From: SLRI01 sp036796215
Lineage (GTDB): Bacteria > Pseudomonadota > Alphaproteobacteria > Geminicoccales > Geminicoccaceae
Direction of reading: 5' to 3'
Length of the DNA: 41,019 nucleotides
Assembly (NCBI GenBank): GCA_036796215.1
Contig: DAIRDJ010000021.1
Span: 1 to 41,019, forward strand
Shown here: piece after piece, positions 1 through 8,289 of the stretch
How positions within the stretch are numbered: position 1 is the first letter of the stretch
Layout: every line of letters starts with the position of its first letter
Position numbers and translations under genes: made by a program
The notes under the pieces: generated by a model
Databases searched by the model: none
Told to the model about the DNA's origin: nothing
Seen by the model: the letters and a program-made list of their open reading frames with translations, nothing else

Positions 1-195
1 GCCGACACCGCCCGGCTCGACCTCGAGCCCGAGGCGGCCGGGCTGCTCGCCGCGTCGCTCGGCCTGTCGCGCCTGCATGCCGACGATCTGGCCCAGCTCG
101 AGGCCGGGATGGGGCTCTACGACGCCTTCTTTCGCTGGTGCCGGGACGCCACGGGCGAAACGCACAACTGGCCGACCAACAAGGCGGCGAGCTGA
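1..195 (+). CDS. chrB: ChrB-type chromate resistance protein, C-terminal end (partial)
   Basis: The window opens inside this gene; only the last 64 codons are visible, ending at TGA 193-195. The visible residues include GLYDAFFRWCRD and end with ETHNWPTNKAAS, which resembles the C-terminus of ChrB-domain proteins as I remember them. ChrB is known as a chromate-responsive regulator or accessory protein encoded next to the ChrA efflux pump. The next gene starts 1 nt after this stop and is a clear chrA, which supports the call. The N-terminal part lies outside the window, so intactness cannot be judged. Confidence 0.7.
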   Translation, partial: ADTARLDLEPEAAGLLAASLGLSRLHADDLAQLEAGMGLYDAFFRWCRDATGETHNWPTNKAAS

Positions 196-196
196 C

Positions 197-1591
197 ATGC
201 AAGGGTCGGTGAGGACCCTGCGCGACGCGCCGACGGCGGACCACGGCATCCCCTTCGCGGAGGCCGTGAAGGTCTGGCTCAGGATCGCAGCGCTCAGCTT
301 CGGCGGGCCGGCGGGGCAGATCGCGGTGATGCACCGCATCCTGGTCGACGAGAAGAAGTGGGTCGGCGAGGCGCAGTTCCTGCACGCCTTGAACTTCTGC
401 ATGCTGCTGCCCGGCCCCGAGGCGCAACAGCTCACCGTCTATCTCGGCTGGCTGCTGCACAAGACCAGGGGCGGCCTCGTTGCCGGCACGCTCTTCGTCC
501 TGCCGGGCTTCCTCGCCATTCTGGCCTTGAGCTGGGTGTACGTCCTCTTCGGCGACTTGGCCGTGATCGAGGGGCTCTTCTTTGGGCTGAAAGCGGCTGT
601 CCTCGCCATCGTCGTCTCGGCCCTGGTCAGGATCGCGTCCCGGGCACTGCAGAACAACGTGCTGCTGGCGATCGCCGGACTCGCCTTCATCGCCGTTTTT
701 GCCTTCGACGTCCTCTTTCCCCTGATCGTGCTCGGCGCCGGGCTCGTCGGCTATCTGGGCACGCGGCTCGGCTCGACTGCCTTCAGGCTCGGTGGCGGCC
801 ATGGCGGCAAGGCGGATGCCGGCCTCAGCGATGCGCAATCCGCGCTCGGTGCCGGCACGCCCGCCCATGCCCGGCCGAGCCGGAGCTGGACAGTGCGGAT
901 CGCCACCATCTTCCTCCTCCTCTGGCTCGGTCCGCTCGCGCTCCTGATGGCGCTGGCCGGGCCGGACGACGTGTTCACCGAGATCGCGCTATTTTTCAGC
1001 AAGATGGCGGTCGTCACCTTCGGCGGCGCCTATGCGGTCCTCGCCTACGTGGCCCAGGAAGCGGTGCAGAACTATGGCTGGCTCCGGCCCGGCGAGATGC
1101 TGGACGGGCTCGGCATGGCCGAGACCACGCCGGGGCCACTGATCCAGGTGGTCCAGTTCGTGGGCTTCATGGGCGCCTGGCGCGACCCGGGCACGCTGCC
1201 GCCGCTCCTGGCCGCGACCATGGCAGCATTGCTCACCACCTGGGTCACCTTCGTGCCCTGTTTTTTGTGGATCTTCCTCGGCGCCCCCTTCAGCGAGCGG
1301 CTCAGGGACAACAAGGCGCTCACCGGCGCCCTCTCGGCGATCACCGCCGCTGTCGTGGGCGTGATCTTGAACCTCGTCGTCTGGTTCGCCATCCACAGCC
1401 TCTTTGCCGAGGTGGTCCGGGTCGAGCGCTTCGGCCTCGCCCTCGAGCTGCCCCGGCCGGCCTCGCTCGATCCTGCGGCCCTGGTCCTGACGAGTCTCGC
1501 CCTTCTTGCCGTCTTTCGCTTCAAGCTCGGCACCGGCTGGACGCTCGCCGGTGCGGCCCTTTTCGGCATGCTCTGGATCGGCTTGTCCTGA
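197..1591 (+). CDS. chrA: Chromate transporter ChrA, long-chain two-domain form
   Basis: Inner-membrane CHR-family transporter of 464 residues that expels chromate (and possibly sulfate). The protein is highly hydrophobic and has the two homologous halves of the long-chain family. FGGPAGQ (residues 35-41) and LLPGPEAQQL mark the first half; FGGAYAVLAYV (from about residue 275) and TTPGPLIQ mark the second. A Gly/His-rich cytoplasmic linker separates them. I chose ATG 197 because it follows the chrB stop by 1 nt, implying translational coupling, and because the CHR motifs begin soon after; the reading frame is open further upstream but that part overlaps chrB. Chromate as the main substrate is inferred from family and neighbour. 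Confidence 0.9.
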   Translation: MQGSVRTLRDAPTADHGIPFAEAVKVWLRIAALSFGGPAGQIAVMHRILVDEKKWVGEAQFLHALNFCMLLPGPEAQQLTVYLGWLLHKTRGGLVAGTLFVLPGFLAILALSWVYVLFGDLAVIEGLFFGLKAAVLAIVVSALVRIASRALQNNVLLAIAGLAFIAVFAFDVLFPLIVLGAGLVGYLGTRLGSTAFRLGGGHGGKADAGLSDAQSALGAGTPAHARPSRSWTVRIATIFLLLWLGPLALLMALAGPDDVFTEIALFFSKMAVVTFGGAYAVLAYVAQEAVQNYGWLRPGEMLDGLGMAETTPGPLIQVVQFVGFMGAWRDPGTLPPLLAATMAALLTTWVTFVPCFLWIFLGAPFSERLRDNKALTGALSAITAAVVGVILNLVVWFAIHSLFAEVVRVERFGLALELPRPASLDPAALVLTSLALLAVFRFKLGTGWTLAGAALFGMLWIGLS

Positions 1592-1643
1592 ACGGGTGGG
1601 AGCCGCTAACACGTCGCCGAGCGCAGCTGAGGGATCTACGGCC

Positions 1644-3104
1644 ATGAGCTACACCATCGAAGGCAACACCGGGACCTGGGAGATCGTCTGCGGGCTCGAG
1701 GTGCATGCGCAGGTGACCTCGAACGCCAAGCTGTTCTCGGGTGCGTCGGCCGCCTATGGCGCCGAGCCCAACAGCCAGGTGAGCCCGGTCGATGCCGGGA
1801 TGCCGGGGATGCTGCCGGTCCTGAACGGGCATTGCGTCGCGCAAGCGGTCAAGACCGGGCTCGGGCTCGAGGCCGCGATCAATCCCGTCTCGATCTTCGA
1901 GCGGAAGAACTATTTCTACCCCGACCTGCCCTCGGGCTACCAGATCAGCCAGTACGAGCACCCGATCGTGGGCAAGGGCCTGCTCCTGATCGATTTTCTC
2001 GACGGCAGCACCAAGCCGATCGGCATCACCCGCCTGCATCTCGAGATGGATGCCGGCAAATCGCTGCACGACCAGCGCGAGGGCGAGACCCTGATCGACC
2101 TCAACCGCTCGGGCGTGGCGCTGATGGAGATCGTCTCGGAGCCGGACATCCGCTCGCCCGACGAGGCGGTGCTCTATATGAGGAAGCTCCGCTCGATCCT
2201 CCGCTATCTCGGCACCTGCGACGGCAACATGGAGGAGGGCTCGCTGCGCTGCGACGCCAATGTCTCGGTCCGCCGGGTGGGCGACACGGCACTCGGCACG
2301 CGCTGCGAGATCAAGAACGTCAACTCGATGCGCTTCGTTGCCAGGGCGATCGAGTACGAGGCAAAGCGGCAGGTCGAGCTCCTCGAGAGCGGGCAAAAGG
2401 TGGTCCAGGAGACCCGGCTCTTCGATGCCGCCAAGGGCGAGACACGCTCGATGCGCGGCAAGGAGGAGGCGCACGACTACCGCTACTTCCCCGATCCCGA
2501 TCTCCTGCCGGTGGTGCTGCCGGACGACTTCGTCGAGCGGATGAAGGCGACGCTGCCGGAACTGCCCGACAAGAAGAAGACGCGGTTCATGGCCGAGTAC
2601 GGTCTCTCGGCCTATGATGCGGGCGTGCTGGTCGCCGAACGCGCCGCCGCCGACTATTTCGAGGCGGTGGCGAAAGGCCGCGACGGCAAGCAGGCGGCGA
2701 ACTGGGTGATCAACGAGCTCTTCGGCCTCCTGGGCAAGGCAGGTCTGGGTATCACCGAGAGCCCGATCTCGGCCGCCAGTCTCGGCAAGCTGCTCGATCT
2801 CCTGAGGACGGACACGATCTCCGGGCGGATCGCCAAGGACGTCTTCGCCATCATGTTCGACACCGGCGGCGACCCCGAAGTGATCGTCGAGGAGAAGGGC
2901 CTCCGCCAGGTGACCGACACCGGCGCCATCGAGGCCATCGTCGACGAGATCATCGCCGGCAACCCCGGCCAGGTCGAGACGTACAAGAAGAACCCCAAGG
3001 TGATCGGCTGGTTCACGGGCCAGGTGATGAAGGCCTCGGGCGGCAAGGCCAATCCGCAGGTGGTGGGCGAGATCCTGAAGGCGAAGCTGCCGCCGGTGGG
3101 ATGA
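1644..3104 (+). CDS. gatB: Asp-tRNA(Asn)/Glu-tRNA(Gln) amidotransferase subunit B
   Basis: 486-residue GatB, the tRNA-binding and kinase/transamidase subunit of GatCAB. This complex converts Glu-tRNA(Gln) to Gln-tRNA(Gln), and Asp-tRNA(Asn) to Asn-tRNA(Asn), in the cytoplasm. The N-terminal catalytic cradle is intact, with the signature KNYFYPDLPSGYQISQ near residues 88-103, followed by MDAGKS, EIVSEPD, CDANVSVR and EIKNVNS. The C-terminal YqeY-like tail ends with the expected GKANPQVVGEIL region. Length is normal. ATG 1644 was chosen because the family signature (WEIVCGLEVHAQ) starts 12 residues later. gatC and gatA are not in the window; the genes just upstream are chrB/chrA, an uncommon neighbourhood. 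Confidence 0.97.
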   Translation: MSYTIEGNTGTWEIVCGLEVHAQVTSNAKLFSGASAAYGAEPNSQVSPVDAGMPGMLPVLNGHCVAQAVKTGLGLEAAINPVSIFERKNYFYPDLPSGYQISQYEHPIVGKGLLLIDFLDGSTKPIGITRLHLEMDAGKSLHDQREGETLIDLNRSGVALMEIVSEPDIRSPDEAVLYMRKLRSILRYLGTCDGNMEEGSLRCDANVSVRRVGDTALGTRCEIKNVNSMRFVARAIEYEAKRQVELLESGQKVVQETRLFDAAKGETRSMRGKEEAHDYRYFPDPDLLPVVLPDDFVERMKATLPELPDKKKTRFMAEYGLSAYDAGVLVAERAAADYFEAVAKGRDGKQAANWVINELFGLLGKAGLGITESPISAASLGKLLDLLRTDTISGRIAKDVFAIMFDTGGDPEVIVEEKGLRQVTDTGAIEAIVDEIIAGNPGQVETYKKNPKVIGWFTGQVMKASGGKANPQVVGEILKAKLPPVG

Positions 3105-3124
3105 GTTGTGCCATATGAAGGTTC

Positions 3125-3625
3125 ATGAGCACGAGCCTGGATGACCTCTACCGCAACGACTACTACGCCTGGAGCCGGCAACAGGCGGCCGAATTGCGTC
3201 GTCTCTTGGTCGAGCGGGTCAATACCCCGCTCGATCTCGACAATCTCGCCGAGGAGGTGGAGAGCTTGGGCCGCGCCGATCTGCGCCGGGTGAAGAGGCA
3301 GCTGCGGCGGATCATGGAGCACCTCTTGAAGCTGCAGTACGCGCCGGTATCGGACCCGCGCGATGGCTGGCGCGAAACCATCCTGGAGGCGCGCCAGGAC
3401 ATCGACGACTATCTGACGCCATCGATGCGTCCGGAGATCGAGGCAGACCTCGAGCGCGACTACGCGAAGGCCCGCGCCAAGACGGTTCTGGCGTTGCAGC
3501 AGCACGGTGAAGGCGAAGCCGCAGCCGAGTTGCCGATCGCTTCGCCTTATGCGCTGGCCGACCTGTTGGACCCGGACTGGTGGCCGCCAGTCGCTTCGGG
3601 CCACTCGGCAACGGAGCCCCGATGA
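3125..3625 (+). CDS. DUF29 family protein
   Basis: 166-residue soluble protein of the DUF29 family. It shows the typical opening (YRNDYYAWSRQQAAELRR), the central LDNLAEEVESLGRADLRRVKRQL stretch and the HLLKLQY segment. The whole protein is predicted to be helical. DUF29 proteins have no established biochemical role and are often encoded in multiple copies near toxin-antitoxin or mobile genes. The gene starts 20 nt after gatB and its stop overlaps the next start (ATGA at 3622-3625), so it is probably translationally coupled to the HicB-like gene. Confidence 0.85.
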   Translation: MSTSLDDLYRNDYYAWSRQQAAELRRLLVERVNTPLDLDNLAEEVESLGRADLRRVKRQLRRIMEHLLKLQYAPVSDPRDGWRETILEARQDIDDYLTPSMRPEIEADLERDYAKARAKTVLALQQHGEGEAAAELPIASPYALADLLDPDWWPPVASGHSATEPR

Positions 3626-3867
3626 TGGCAGCAGGTCGCCTATCGGTCGCGATCGAGCAGCAAGTAGACGGTCGCTGGATCGCCGAGATCGAGGCGCTGC
3701 CCGGCGTGATGGCGTACGGCACCACGCCGGACGAAGCACCGAGAAAAGCAGAATCTTCGGCGCTGCCGGTGCTCGCCGATCGCCGAGAGCATGGCGAGCC
3801 GGTATCCGGGTTCAAAGATCGGATCCACGCGCGAATGGCATCCAGCGCGGTCATGCTCGAATCGTGA
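3622..3867 (+). CDS. HicB-like antitoxin-fold protein, without an adjacent hicA
   Basis: 81-residue protein with the HicB-like partial RNase H fold signature: a beta-rich start (LSVAIEQQVDGRWIAEIEALPGVMAYGTT), then DEAPRKAESSALPVLADRREHGE. HicB proteins normally neutralise a HicA mRNA-interferase toxin encoded alongside. No HicA-like dsRBD ORF is present on either side: upstream is DUF29, downstream is YaiI. The start at 3622 overlaps the DUF29 stop by 4 nt (a second ATG lies at 3625), and the stop overlaps the next start (GTGA, 3864-3867). No separate C-terminal DNA-binding domain is visible. It may be a solitary HicB-fold protein rather than a working antitoxin. Confidence 0.7.
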   Translation: MMAAGRLSVAIEQQVDGRWIAEIEALPGVMAYGTTPDEAPRKAESSALPVLADRREHGEPVSGFKDRIHARMASSAVMLES

Positions 3868-4316
3868 CCACCCTCTACCTCGACGCTGACGGCTGCCCGG
3901 TGAAGGAGGAGGCCTATCGGGTCGCCGAGCGCTACGGCCTCTTCACCTACGTCGTCGCCAATGCATGGCTGCGTGTGCCCGATACCGCGACCATCGAGCG
4001 GGTGACGGTGGGCGGCCGGCTCGACGAGGCGGACGACTGGATCGCCCTTCGGGCCGGGCCCGGCGACATCGTCGTCACCAGCGACATTCCCTTGGCCGAC
4101 CGGGCGATCAAGGCCGGGGCCAGGGTCGTCACGCCGGACGGGCGGGTGCTCGATGCGCGGACGATCGGCGACGTGCTCGCCACCCGCAACCTCATGACCG
4201 ACTTGCGCGAGGCCGGAGCCATCCGGGGCGGCGGCCGGCCGTTCGGCAAGGCCGAGCGCTCGCGCTTCCTCGAGGCGATGGATCGCGTCGTCGTCGCCAT
4301 CCGGCGCGGCCGCTGA
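3864..4316 (+). CDS. YaiI/YqxD family protein (DUF188, UPF0178)
   Basis: 150-residue member of the DUF188 family, recognised by YLDADGCPVK at the N-terminus, SDIPLADRAIKAGA in the middle and the GGRPFGKAERSRFLEAMDR C-terminal motif. The acidic residues of DADGCP and SDIPLAD suggest a PIN-like metal-dependent nuclease fold, but activity has not been shown for the family as far as I know. The GTG start at 3864 overlaps the HicB-like stop by 4 nt; the family motif begins at residue 4, so no upstream start is needed. It is the last gene of the 3125-4316 cluster. Confidence 0.88.
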   Translation: MTTLYLDADGCPVKEEAYRVAERYGLFTYVVANAWLRVPDTATIERVTVGGRLDEADDWIALRAGPGDIVVTSDIPLADRAIKAGARVVTPDGRVLDARTIGDVLATRNLMTDLREAGAIRGGGRPFGKAERSRFLEAMDRVVVAIRRGR

Positions 4317-4470
4317 CGACGCTTCTCGAAAGGCGCTGTACCGGCACGAAACTTGCGTATCGTTAACAAACTTTCACAGTCGGGCGTTACCTTCCATACG
4401 GCGTTCGCCTACATCCTCTCGTGCGGGCGTCGTTTCGGGTCATCGGTAGAACGAGGGCAGGGGTGCGGCG

Positions 4471-5181
4471 ATGGATGAGGCGACCGGGAAAGCGATCGAG
4501 GATTTCGTCAAGCGCCTCGGCGTCGATGCCGAGCGGGCGTTAGAGGCCATCACCGGCACAACGGTGAACACGCCCTGGGCGAGCTTCCAGCGACCCGGCG
4601 ATATCTTGCTGACCCGCGGCCGGCGAGCGGTAAGCCACCTCAACGCCGCGGTGCAGTCAATCCTCGAGGGCGGCATCGCTCGGGCAACGCATGCGATGAT
4701 GGTTGCGACCCCCGGCTACTACGTGGACGCCAGCATCCGCTTCGGTGTGACCGTCCTGCCGGCGCATCTTTTCTGCATCGATGGCGTTGTGGAGCGGCTG
4801 CGGGCGGCGGCGGCCGGCGATGCTCCCACAACACTCAGGCCGATGTGGCGCCGACGGCTGGTCGGCGCGTTCCGCCATCCGGACGTCGCGTACCGGCCCG
4901 AACGGCACGAGGCGCTGACGCGGGCGATCGCCGAGCAACTCGGCCAGCCCTACAACCTGCGCTTCATCTTCAAGCGGGTCACGACCCCGGACAGTGATCG
5001 CACGGCCTTTTGTTCGGAGCTCGTGGCACGCACCTTCGCCAGGCTCGGCCTGCCGATCGTACCCGACCGCCGCTTCGCTACCGTTCTGCCGCACACGCTG
5101 CTCCGCGGCCTGCGCAACCAGGGCTGGGTCGACGTCAGCGACGACTATCGTGCCGGGCTGCCGCGCGCTTTTGCCGCCTGA
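4471..5181 (+). CDS. YiiX/YebB-like NlpC/P60-type cysteine hydrolase
   Basis: 236-residue protein with a permuted papain-like (NlpC/P60, YiiX/YaeF-type) domain. RPGDILLTRG opens the domain. The candidate catalytic His is H74 (ATHAMMV) and the candidate Cys is C181 (FCSELVARTF), the order expected for permuted members. Such enzymes hydrolyse or transfer amide/ester bonds; the substrate here is unknown. No signal peptide is evident, so it is probably cytoplasmic. The 154-nt upstream gap contains GTTAACAAA at 4362-4370 but no promoter I can defend. The gene ends 6 nt from the convergent yraN stop. Confidence 0.7.
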   Translation: MDEATGKAIEDFVKRLGVDAERALEAITGTTVNTPWASFQRPGDILLTRGRRAVSHLNAAVQSILEGGIARATHAMMVATPGYYVDASIRFGVTVLPAHLFCIDGVVERLRAAAAGDAPTTLRPMWRRRLVGAFRHPDVAYRPERHEALTRAIAEQLGQPYNLRFIFKRVTTPDSDRTAFCSELVARTFARLGLPIVPDRRFATVLPHTLLRGLRNQGWVDVSDDYRAGLPRAFAA

Positions 5182-5187
5182 GCGGCC

Positions 5188-5574
5188 TCAATAGCCGGTC
5201 GGCCGCCAGACGTCGGGAACGTGGCGCGGCAAGCCGAAGCGGTCGATGGTGACGAGATCGAAGCGGCACTCCAGCTCGGCCAGCTGCGGCTGCTCCTTGA
5301 GATACCAGCGCGCGGCTGCGGCAATGCGGCGTTGTTGCTGGGGCCCCAGCGAATACAGGGCGAACTCGGTGGTGCGGCGGCCCTTGACCTCGACGAAGAC
5401 CAGACAGCGGCCACGCCGACAGACCAGATCGATCTCACCAAATCTGTTGCGCAGCCGTCGCGCCAGCACCTGATAGCCCTTGAGCGCGAGCCAGAACGCC
5501 GCGAGCTGCTCTGCGGTCCGACCGAACCGTTCCGTCGTGCGACTGCCCATCGCCGCGTCCGCCACCAACATCAA
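5188..5574 (-). CDS. yraN: YraN family (UPF0102) endonuclease-like protein
   Basis: 128-residue member of UPF0102, a small family with a restriction-endonuclease-like fold. The core is NRFGEIDLVCRRGRCLVFVEVKGR, which carries the E-ID...EVK arrangement expected for the metal-binding site. The role is unproven, though the family is linked to DNA processing and is widely conserved. Start is uncertain: ATG 5574, the adjacent ATG, or ATG 5550 (MGSRTT) are all in frame. The last would give a typical family length of about 120 residues. It converges with the YiiX-like gene and lies 41 nt downstream of the end of the aldehyde dehydrogenase gene on the same strand. Confidence 0.85.
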   Translation of the reverse strand: MMLVADAAMGSRTTERFGRTAEQLAAFWLALKGYQVLARRLRNRFGEIDLVCRRGRCLVFVEVKGRRTTEFALYSLGPQQQRRIAAAARWYLKEQPQLAELECRFDLVTIDRFGLPRHVPDVWRPTGY

Positions 5575-5615
5575 CCCAGGGATGATTTAGGCGCAATGGG
5601 ATCGCGCTGACAAGC

Positions 5616-7052
5616 TCAGCCGTGCCGGATGGCGATCGTCTTGAGCTGGCTGAACTCGTAGAGCGCTTCGAAGCCCTTCTCGCGCCCGTGACCCGAGCGC
5701 TTGACCCCGCCGAAGGGCAGCTCGATGCCGCCGCCGGCGCCGTAGCCGTTGACGAAGACCTGCCCTGCTCTGAGCCTCCGGGCGACGCGCAGCTGCCGGC
5801 CTCCGTCTCTGGTCCAGACCCCGGCGACGAGGCCGTAGGCGGTGCCGTTGGCGATCCGGACAGCGTCGGCCTCGTCGGCGAACGGGATGGCGGCGAGGAT
5901 CGGACCGAAGACCTCTTCCTGGGCGAGCACATGGTCGGCCGGGACCGGACCATAGAGCCGGGGTGTCGTGTAGAAACCGGCGGCCGGGAGGTCATCCGCG
6001 AGCCGGCCTTCGGCGAGGAGCGTGAGATCGGAGGCGCGCTCGACAAAGCGGGCCACCCGCGCGTGCTGCTCGCGGTTGATCAAGGGGCCGAGGTCGAGGT
6101 CCATGGCATGCGTGCCGACTCGAAGATCCGCGAACTGCTCGCTGAGCTTCGCCGTCACGGCGTCGAACACCGAGCGCTCGATCAGCACCCGGCTGCCGGC
6201 CGAGCAGGTCTGGCCAGCATTCTGGATGATGGCACCCGTGATGATCGGCAGGGCCTGGTCGAGATCGGCGTCGGCGAAGACCACCTGCGCCGACTTGCCG
6301 CCGAGCTCGAGGGTGCAGCCGATGGCCCGCTCGGCCGCGGCCTTCTGGATCAGGGTACCCACCTCGGGGCTCCCGGTGAAGGAGATGAAGTCGATGTCAG
6401 GGTGGTGGGCGAGGGCCGCCCCCGCCTCCTCGCCGATGCCCGGCACGACATTGAGCGCGCCCGCGGGCAGGCCGCAGTCGAGCGCCATCCTGGCCACCTC
6501 GAGGCAGCCGAGCCCGGCATCCTCGGCGGGCTTGAGCACGCAGGCATTGCCCATTGCGATCGCCGCCCCCACCGAACGGCCGAAGATCTGTGCCGGGTAG
6601 TTCCAGGGGATGATGTGCGCGGTGACCCCGTGCGGCTCACGGATGCCGGTGACCAGCCAGCCGTGCAGGAACGGAATCTGCGCCCCGTGCACTTTGTCGG
6701 CCGCACCGCCGTAGAACTCGAGGTAGCGGGCGAGGCAGGTGATGTCGGTGGCCGCCTGTTTCAACGGCTTGCCGCAGTCCATAGCCTCCAAGGCGCTCAA
6801 CTCGGCGTGCCGGTCGCGCACCGCCTCGGCCATCCGCGAGAGCACGCGGCCGCGCTCGGTTGGCGTCATCCCGCCGTAAGCGCCGGTCTCGAGCGCCTGC
6901 CGGGCCGCGGCAACGGCTGCCTCGACCTCGGCCGTGCCGCCCCGGGCCACCGAGGCGAAGGGCCTGCCGTCCGATGGGCAGACCATCTCGAACCACCGGC
7001 CATCCGCCGCGGGCACGTCGCGGCCGTCGATCAGGCACTCGTAGTGGCGCAT
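5616..7052 (-). CDS. NAD(P)-dependent aldehyde dehydrogenase
   Basis: 478-residue aldehyde dehydrogenase superfamily enzyme, oxidising an aldehyde to the carboxylate. Seen directly: PWNYPAQIF, the cofactor motif FTGSPEVG (residues 225-232), general base E249 in LELGGKSAQ, and catalytic C283 in NAGQTCSAG. The C-terminal NGYGAGGGIELPFGGVKRSGHGREKG signature is also present. ATG 7052 was chosen because GGGAGG lies just upstream and the family alignment starts there; an in-frame extension to 7127 would run into the leader of the divergent gene. It is transcribed away from the CoA-transferase/SDR pair and shares a 55-nt intergenic region with it. A betaine- or semialdehyde-type substrate is possible but cannot be fixed. 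Confidence 0.92.
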   Translation of the reverse strand: MRHYECLIDGRDVPAADGRWFEMVCPSDGRPFASVARGGTAEVEAAVAAARQALETGAYGGMTPTERGRVLSRMAEAVRDRHAELSALEAMDCGKPLKQAATDITCLARYLEFYGGAADKVHGAQIPFLHGWLVTGIREPHGVTAHIIPWNYPAQIFGRSVGAAIAMGNACVLKPAEDAGLGCLEVARMALDCGLPAGALNVVPGIGEEAGAALAHHPDIDFISFTGSPEVGTLIQKAAAERAIGCTLELGGKSAQVVFADADLDQALPIITGAIIQNAGQTCSAGSRVLIERSVFDAVTAKLSEQFADLRVGTHAMDLDLGPLINREQHARVARFVERASDLTLLAEGRLADDLPAAGFYTTPRLYGPVPADHVLAQEEVFGPILAAIPFADEADAVRIANGTAYGLVAGVWTRDGGRQLRVARRLRAGQVFVNGYGAGGGIELPFGGVKRSGHGREKGFEALYEFSQLKTIAIRHG

Positions 7053-7107
7053 GGCACACCTCCCAGGTTCTTGCGCAACGTCTCCTGTTGTGGCTCCTGA
7101 GCGTGTC

Positions 7108-8244
7108 ATGAGCAAGGACCAGCCCAAGGATCTCGAAGGCCTGCTGGTCGTCAGCGTCGAGCAGGCCGTGGCCGCCCCCTACGCCAGCGGCAGGCTCGCC
7201 GATGCCGGGGCCCGGGTGATCAAGGTTGAGCGTCCCGAAGGCGATTTCGCCCGCCGCTACGACCATTACGTGAAGGGTCAGAGCGCCTATTTCGTCTGGC
7301 TCAACCGCGGCAAGCAATCGATCGCCCTCGACCTGAAGGACGCAGCCGACCTCGCCCTTTTGCACCGGCTGATCGCCAAGGCCGACGTCTTCATCCAGAA
7401 CCTCGCCCCCGGTGCCGCCGCCCGCCTCGCAAGCGACAACGCGACGCTCCGCGCCCGGCATCCGCGGCTGATCGCCTGCTCGATCTCGGGCTACGGCGAG
7501 CACGGGCCGTTGGCCCACCAGAAGGCCTACGACCTCCTCGTCCAGGCGGAAACCGGTCTCGCCTCGATCAACGGCACGCCCGAGGGGCCGGCCCGGGTCG
7601 GCGTCTCGGTCACCGACATCGCCGCCGGCATGACCGCCTTTCAGGCGATCCTCCAGGCGCTGATCGGCCGCGGTCGGACCGGCGAGGGCCGGGCGATCGA
7701 GGTCTCGCTGTTCCACGCCACGGCGGACTGGATGAACGTCCCCTATCTGCAGCACCGCTACGGCGGCCACACACCGGTCAGGGCCGGCCTCGCCCATCCG
7801 ACCATCGCACCCTATGGCGCCTTTCCTTGCGGCGACGGCAAGGCCGTGCTCTTCTCGATCCAGAACGAACGCGAGTGGCAGAGCTTGTGCACCCATGTGC
7901 TGGGTGCGGCCGGGCTCGCCCACGACCCGAACTTCAGGACCAATCCGGACCGGGTCGCCAACCGCGGCGAGCTCGAAAGCCTGATCGATCTCGCCTTTGC
8001 CGCCGACGACCGCGAGACGGTGATCAAGAAGCTCGAGCATGCCGGCATAGCCCATGGCCGCCTGAGCTCGCTCGACGACCTGGCGGAGCACCCCCAGCTG
8101 CGGCTGATGCCGGTCACGACCCCCGAGGGCTCAATCGAGCTCTTGGCACCAGGCGCCTTGGTCGACGCCACGCCGCTGGCCCCCGGCCCCGTCCCAGCTT
8201 TGGACGAGCACGGGGTGGCGATCCGCGCGGAGTTTGCCGAATAG
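7108..8244 (+). CDS. CaiB/BaiF family class III CoA-transferase
   Basis: 378-residue class III CoA-transferase that moves CoA between carboxylic acids. The N-terminal Rossmann part has EQAVAAPYASGRLADAGARVIKVERPEGD, and the catalytic Asp is expected at D142 in AYDLLVQAETGL. A CGDGKAVLFSIQNEREW stretch leads into the second domain. ATG 7108 (MSKDQPKD) is favoured over the in-frame ATG 7051, which would overlap the divergent aldehyde dehydrogenase start. The SDR gene follows 45 nt downstream, suggesting co-expression. The acid substrate is unknown. Confidence 0.9.
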   Translation: MSKDQPKDLEGLLVVSVEQAVAAPYASGRLADAGARVIKVERPEGDFARRYDHYVKGQSAYFVWLNRGKQSIALDLKDAADLALLHRLIAKADVFIQNLAPGAAARLASDNATLRARHPRLIACSISGYGEHGPLAHQKAYDLLVQAETGLASINGTPEGPARVGVSVTDIAAGMTAFQAILQALIGRGRTGEGRAIEVSLFHATADWMNVPYLQHRYGGHTPVRAGLAHPTIAPYGAFPCGDGKAVLFSIQNEREWQSLCTHVLGAAGLAHDPNFRTNPDRVANRGELESLIDLAFAADDRETVIKKLEHAGIAHGRLSSLDDLAEHPQLRLMPVTTPEGSIELLAPGALVDATPLAPGPVPALDEHGVAIRAEFAE

Positions 8245-8289
8245 GCTGTGATGGCTAGACTGGCAGCCGCGGCAACGAGGAATGGGCTG

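Noticed and set aside
4317..4470. Possible small gene or riboswitch upstream of the YiiX-like gene
   Set aside because: No open frame with a ribosome site and no convincing conserved structure could be recognised in these 154 nt.
5622..7100. Long plus-strand open frame over the aldehyde dehydrogenase
   Set aside because: It mirrors a gene with all catalytic motifs on the other strand; no family resemblance and no ribosome site.
6637..8091. Minus-strand open frame across the CoA-transferase and part of the dehydrogenase
   Set aside because: It runs antisense to the CoA-transferase and out of frame through the dehydrogenase; product is low complexity.
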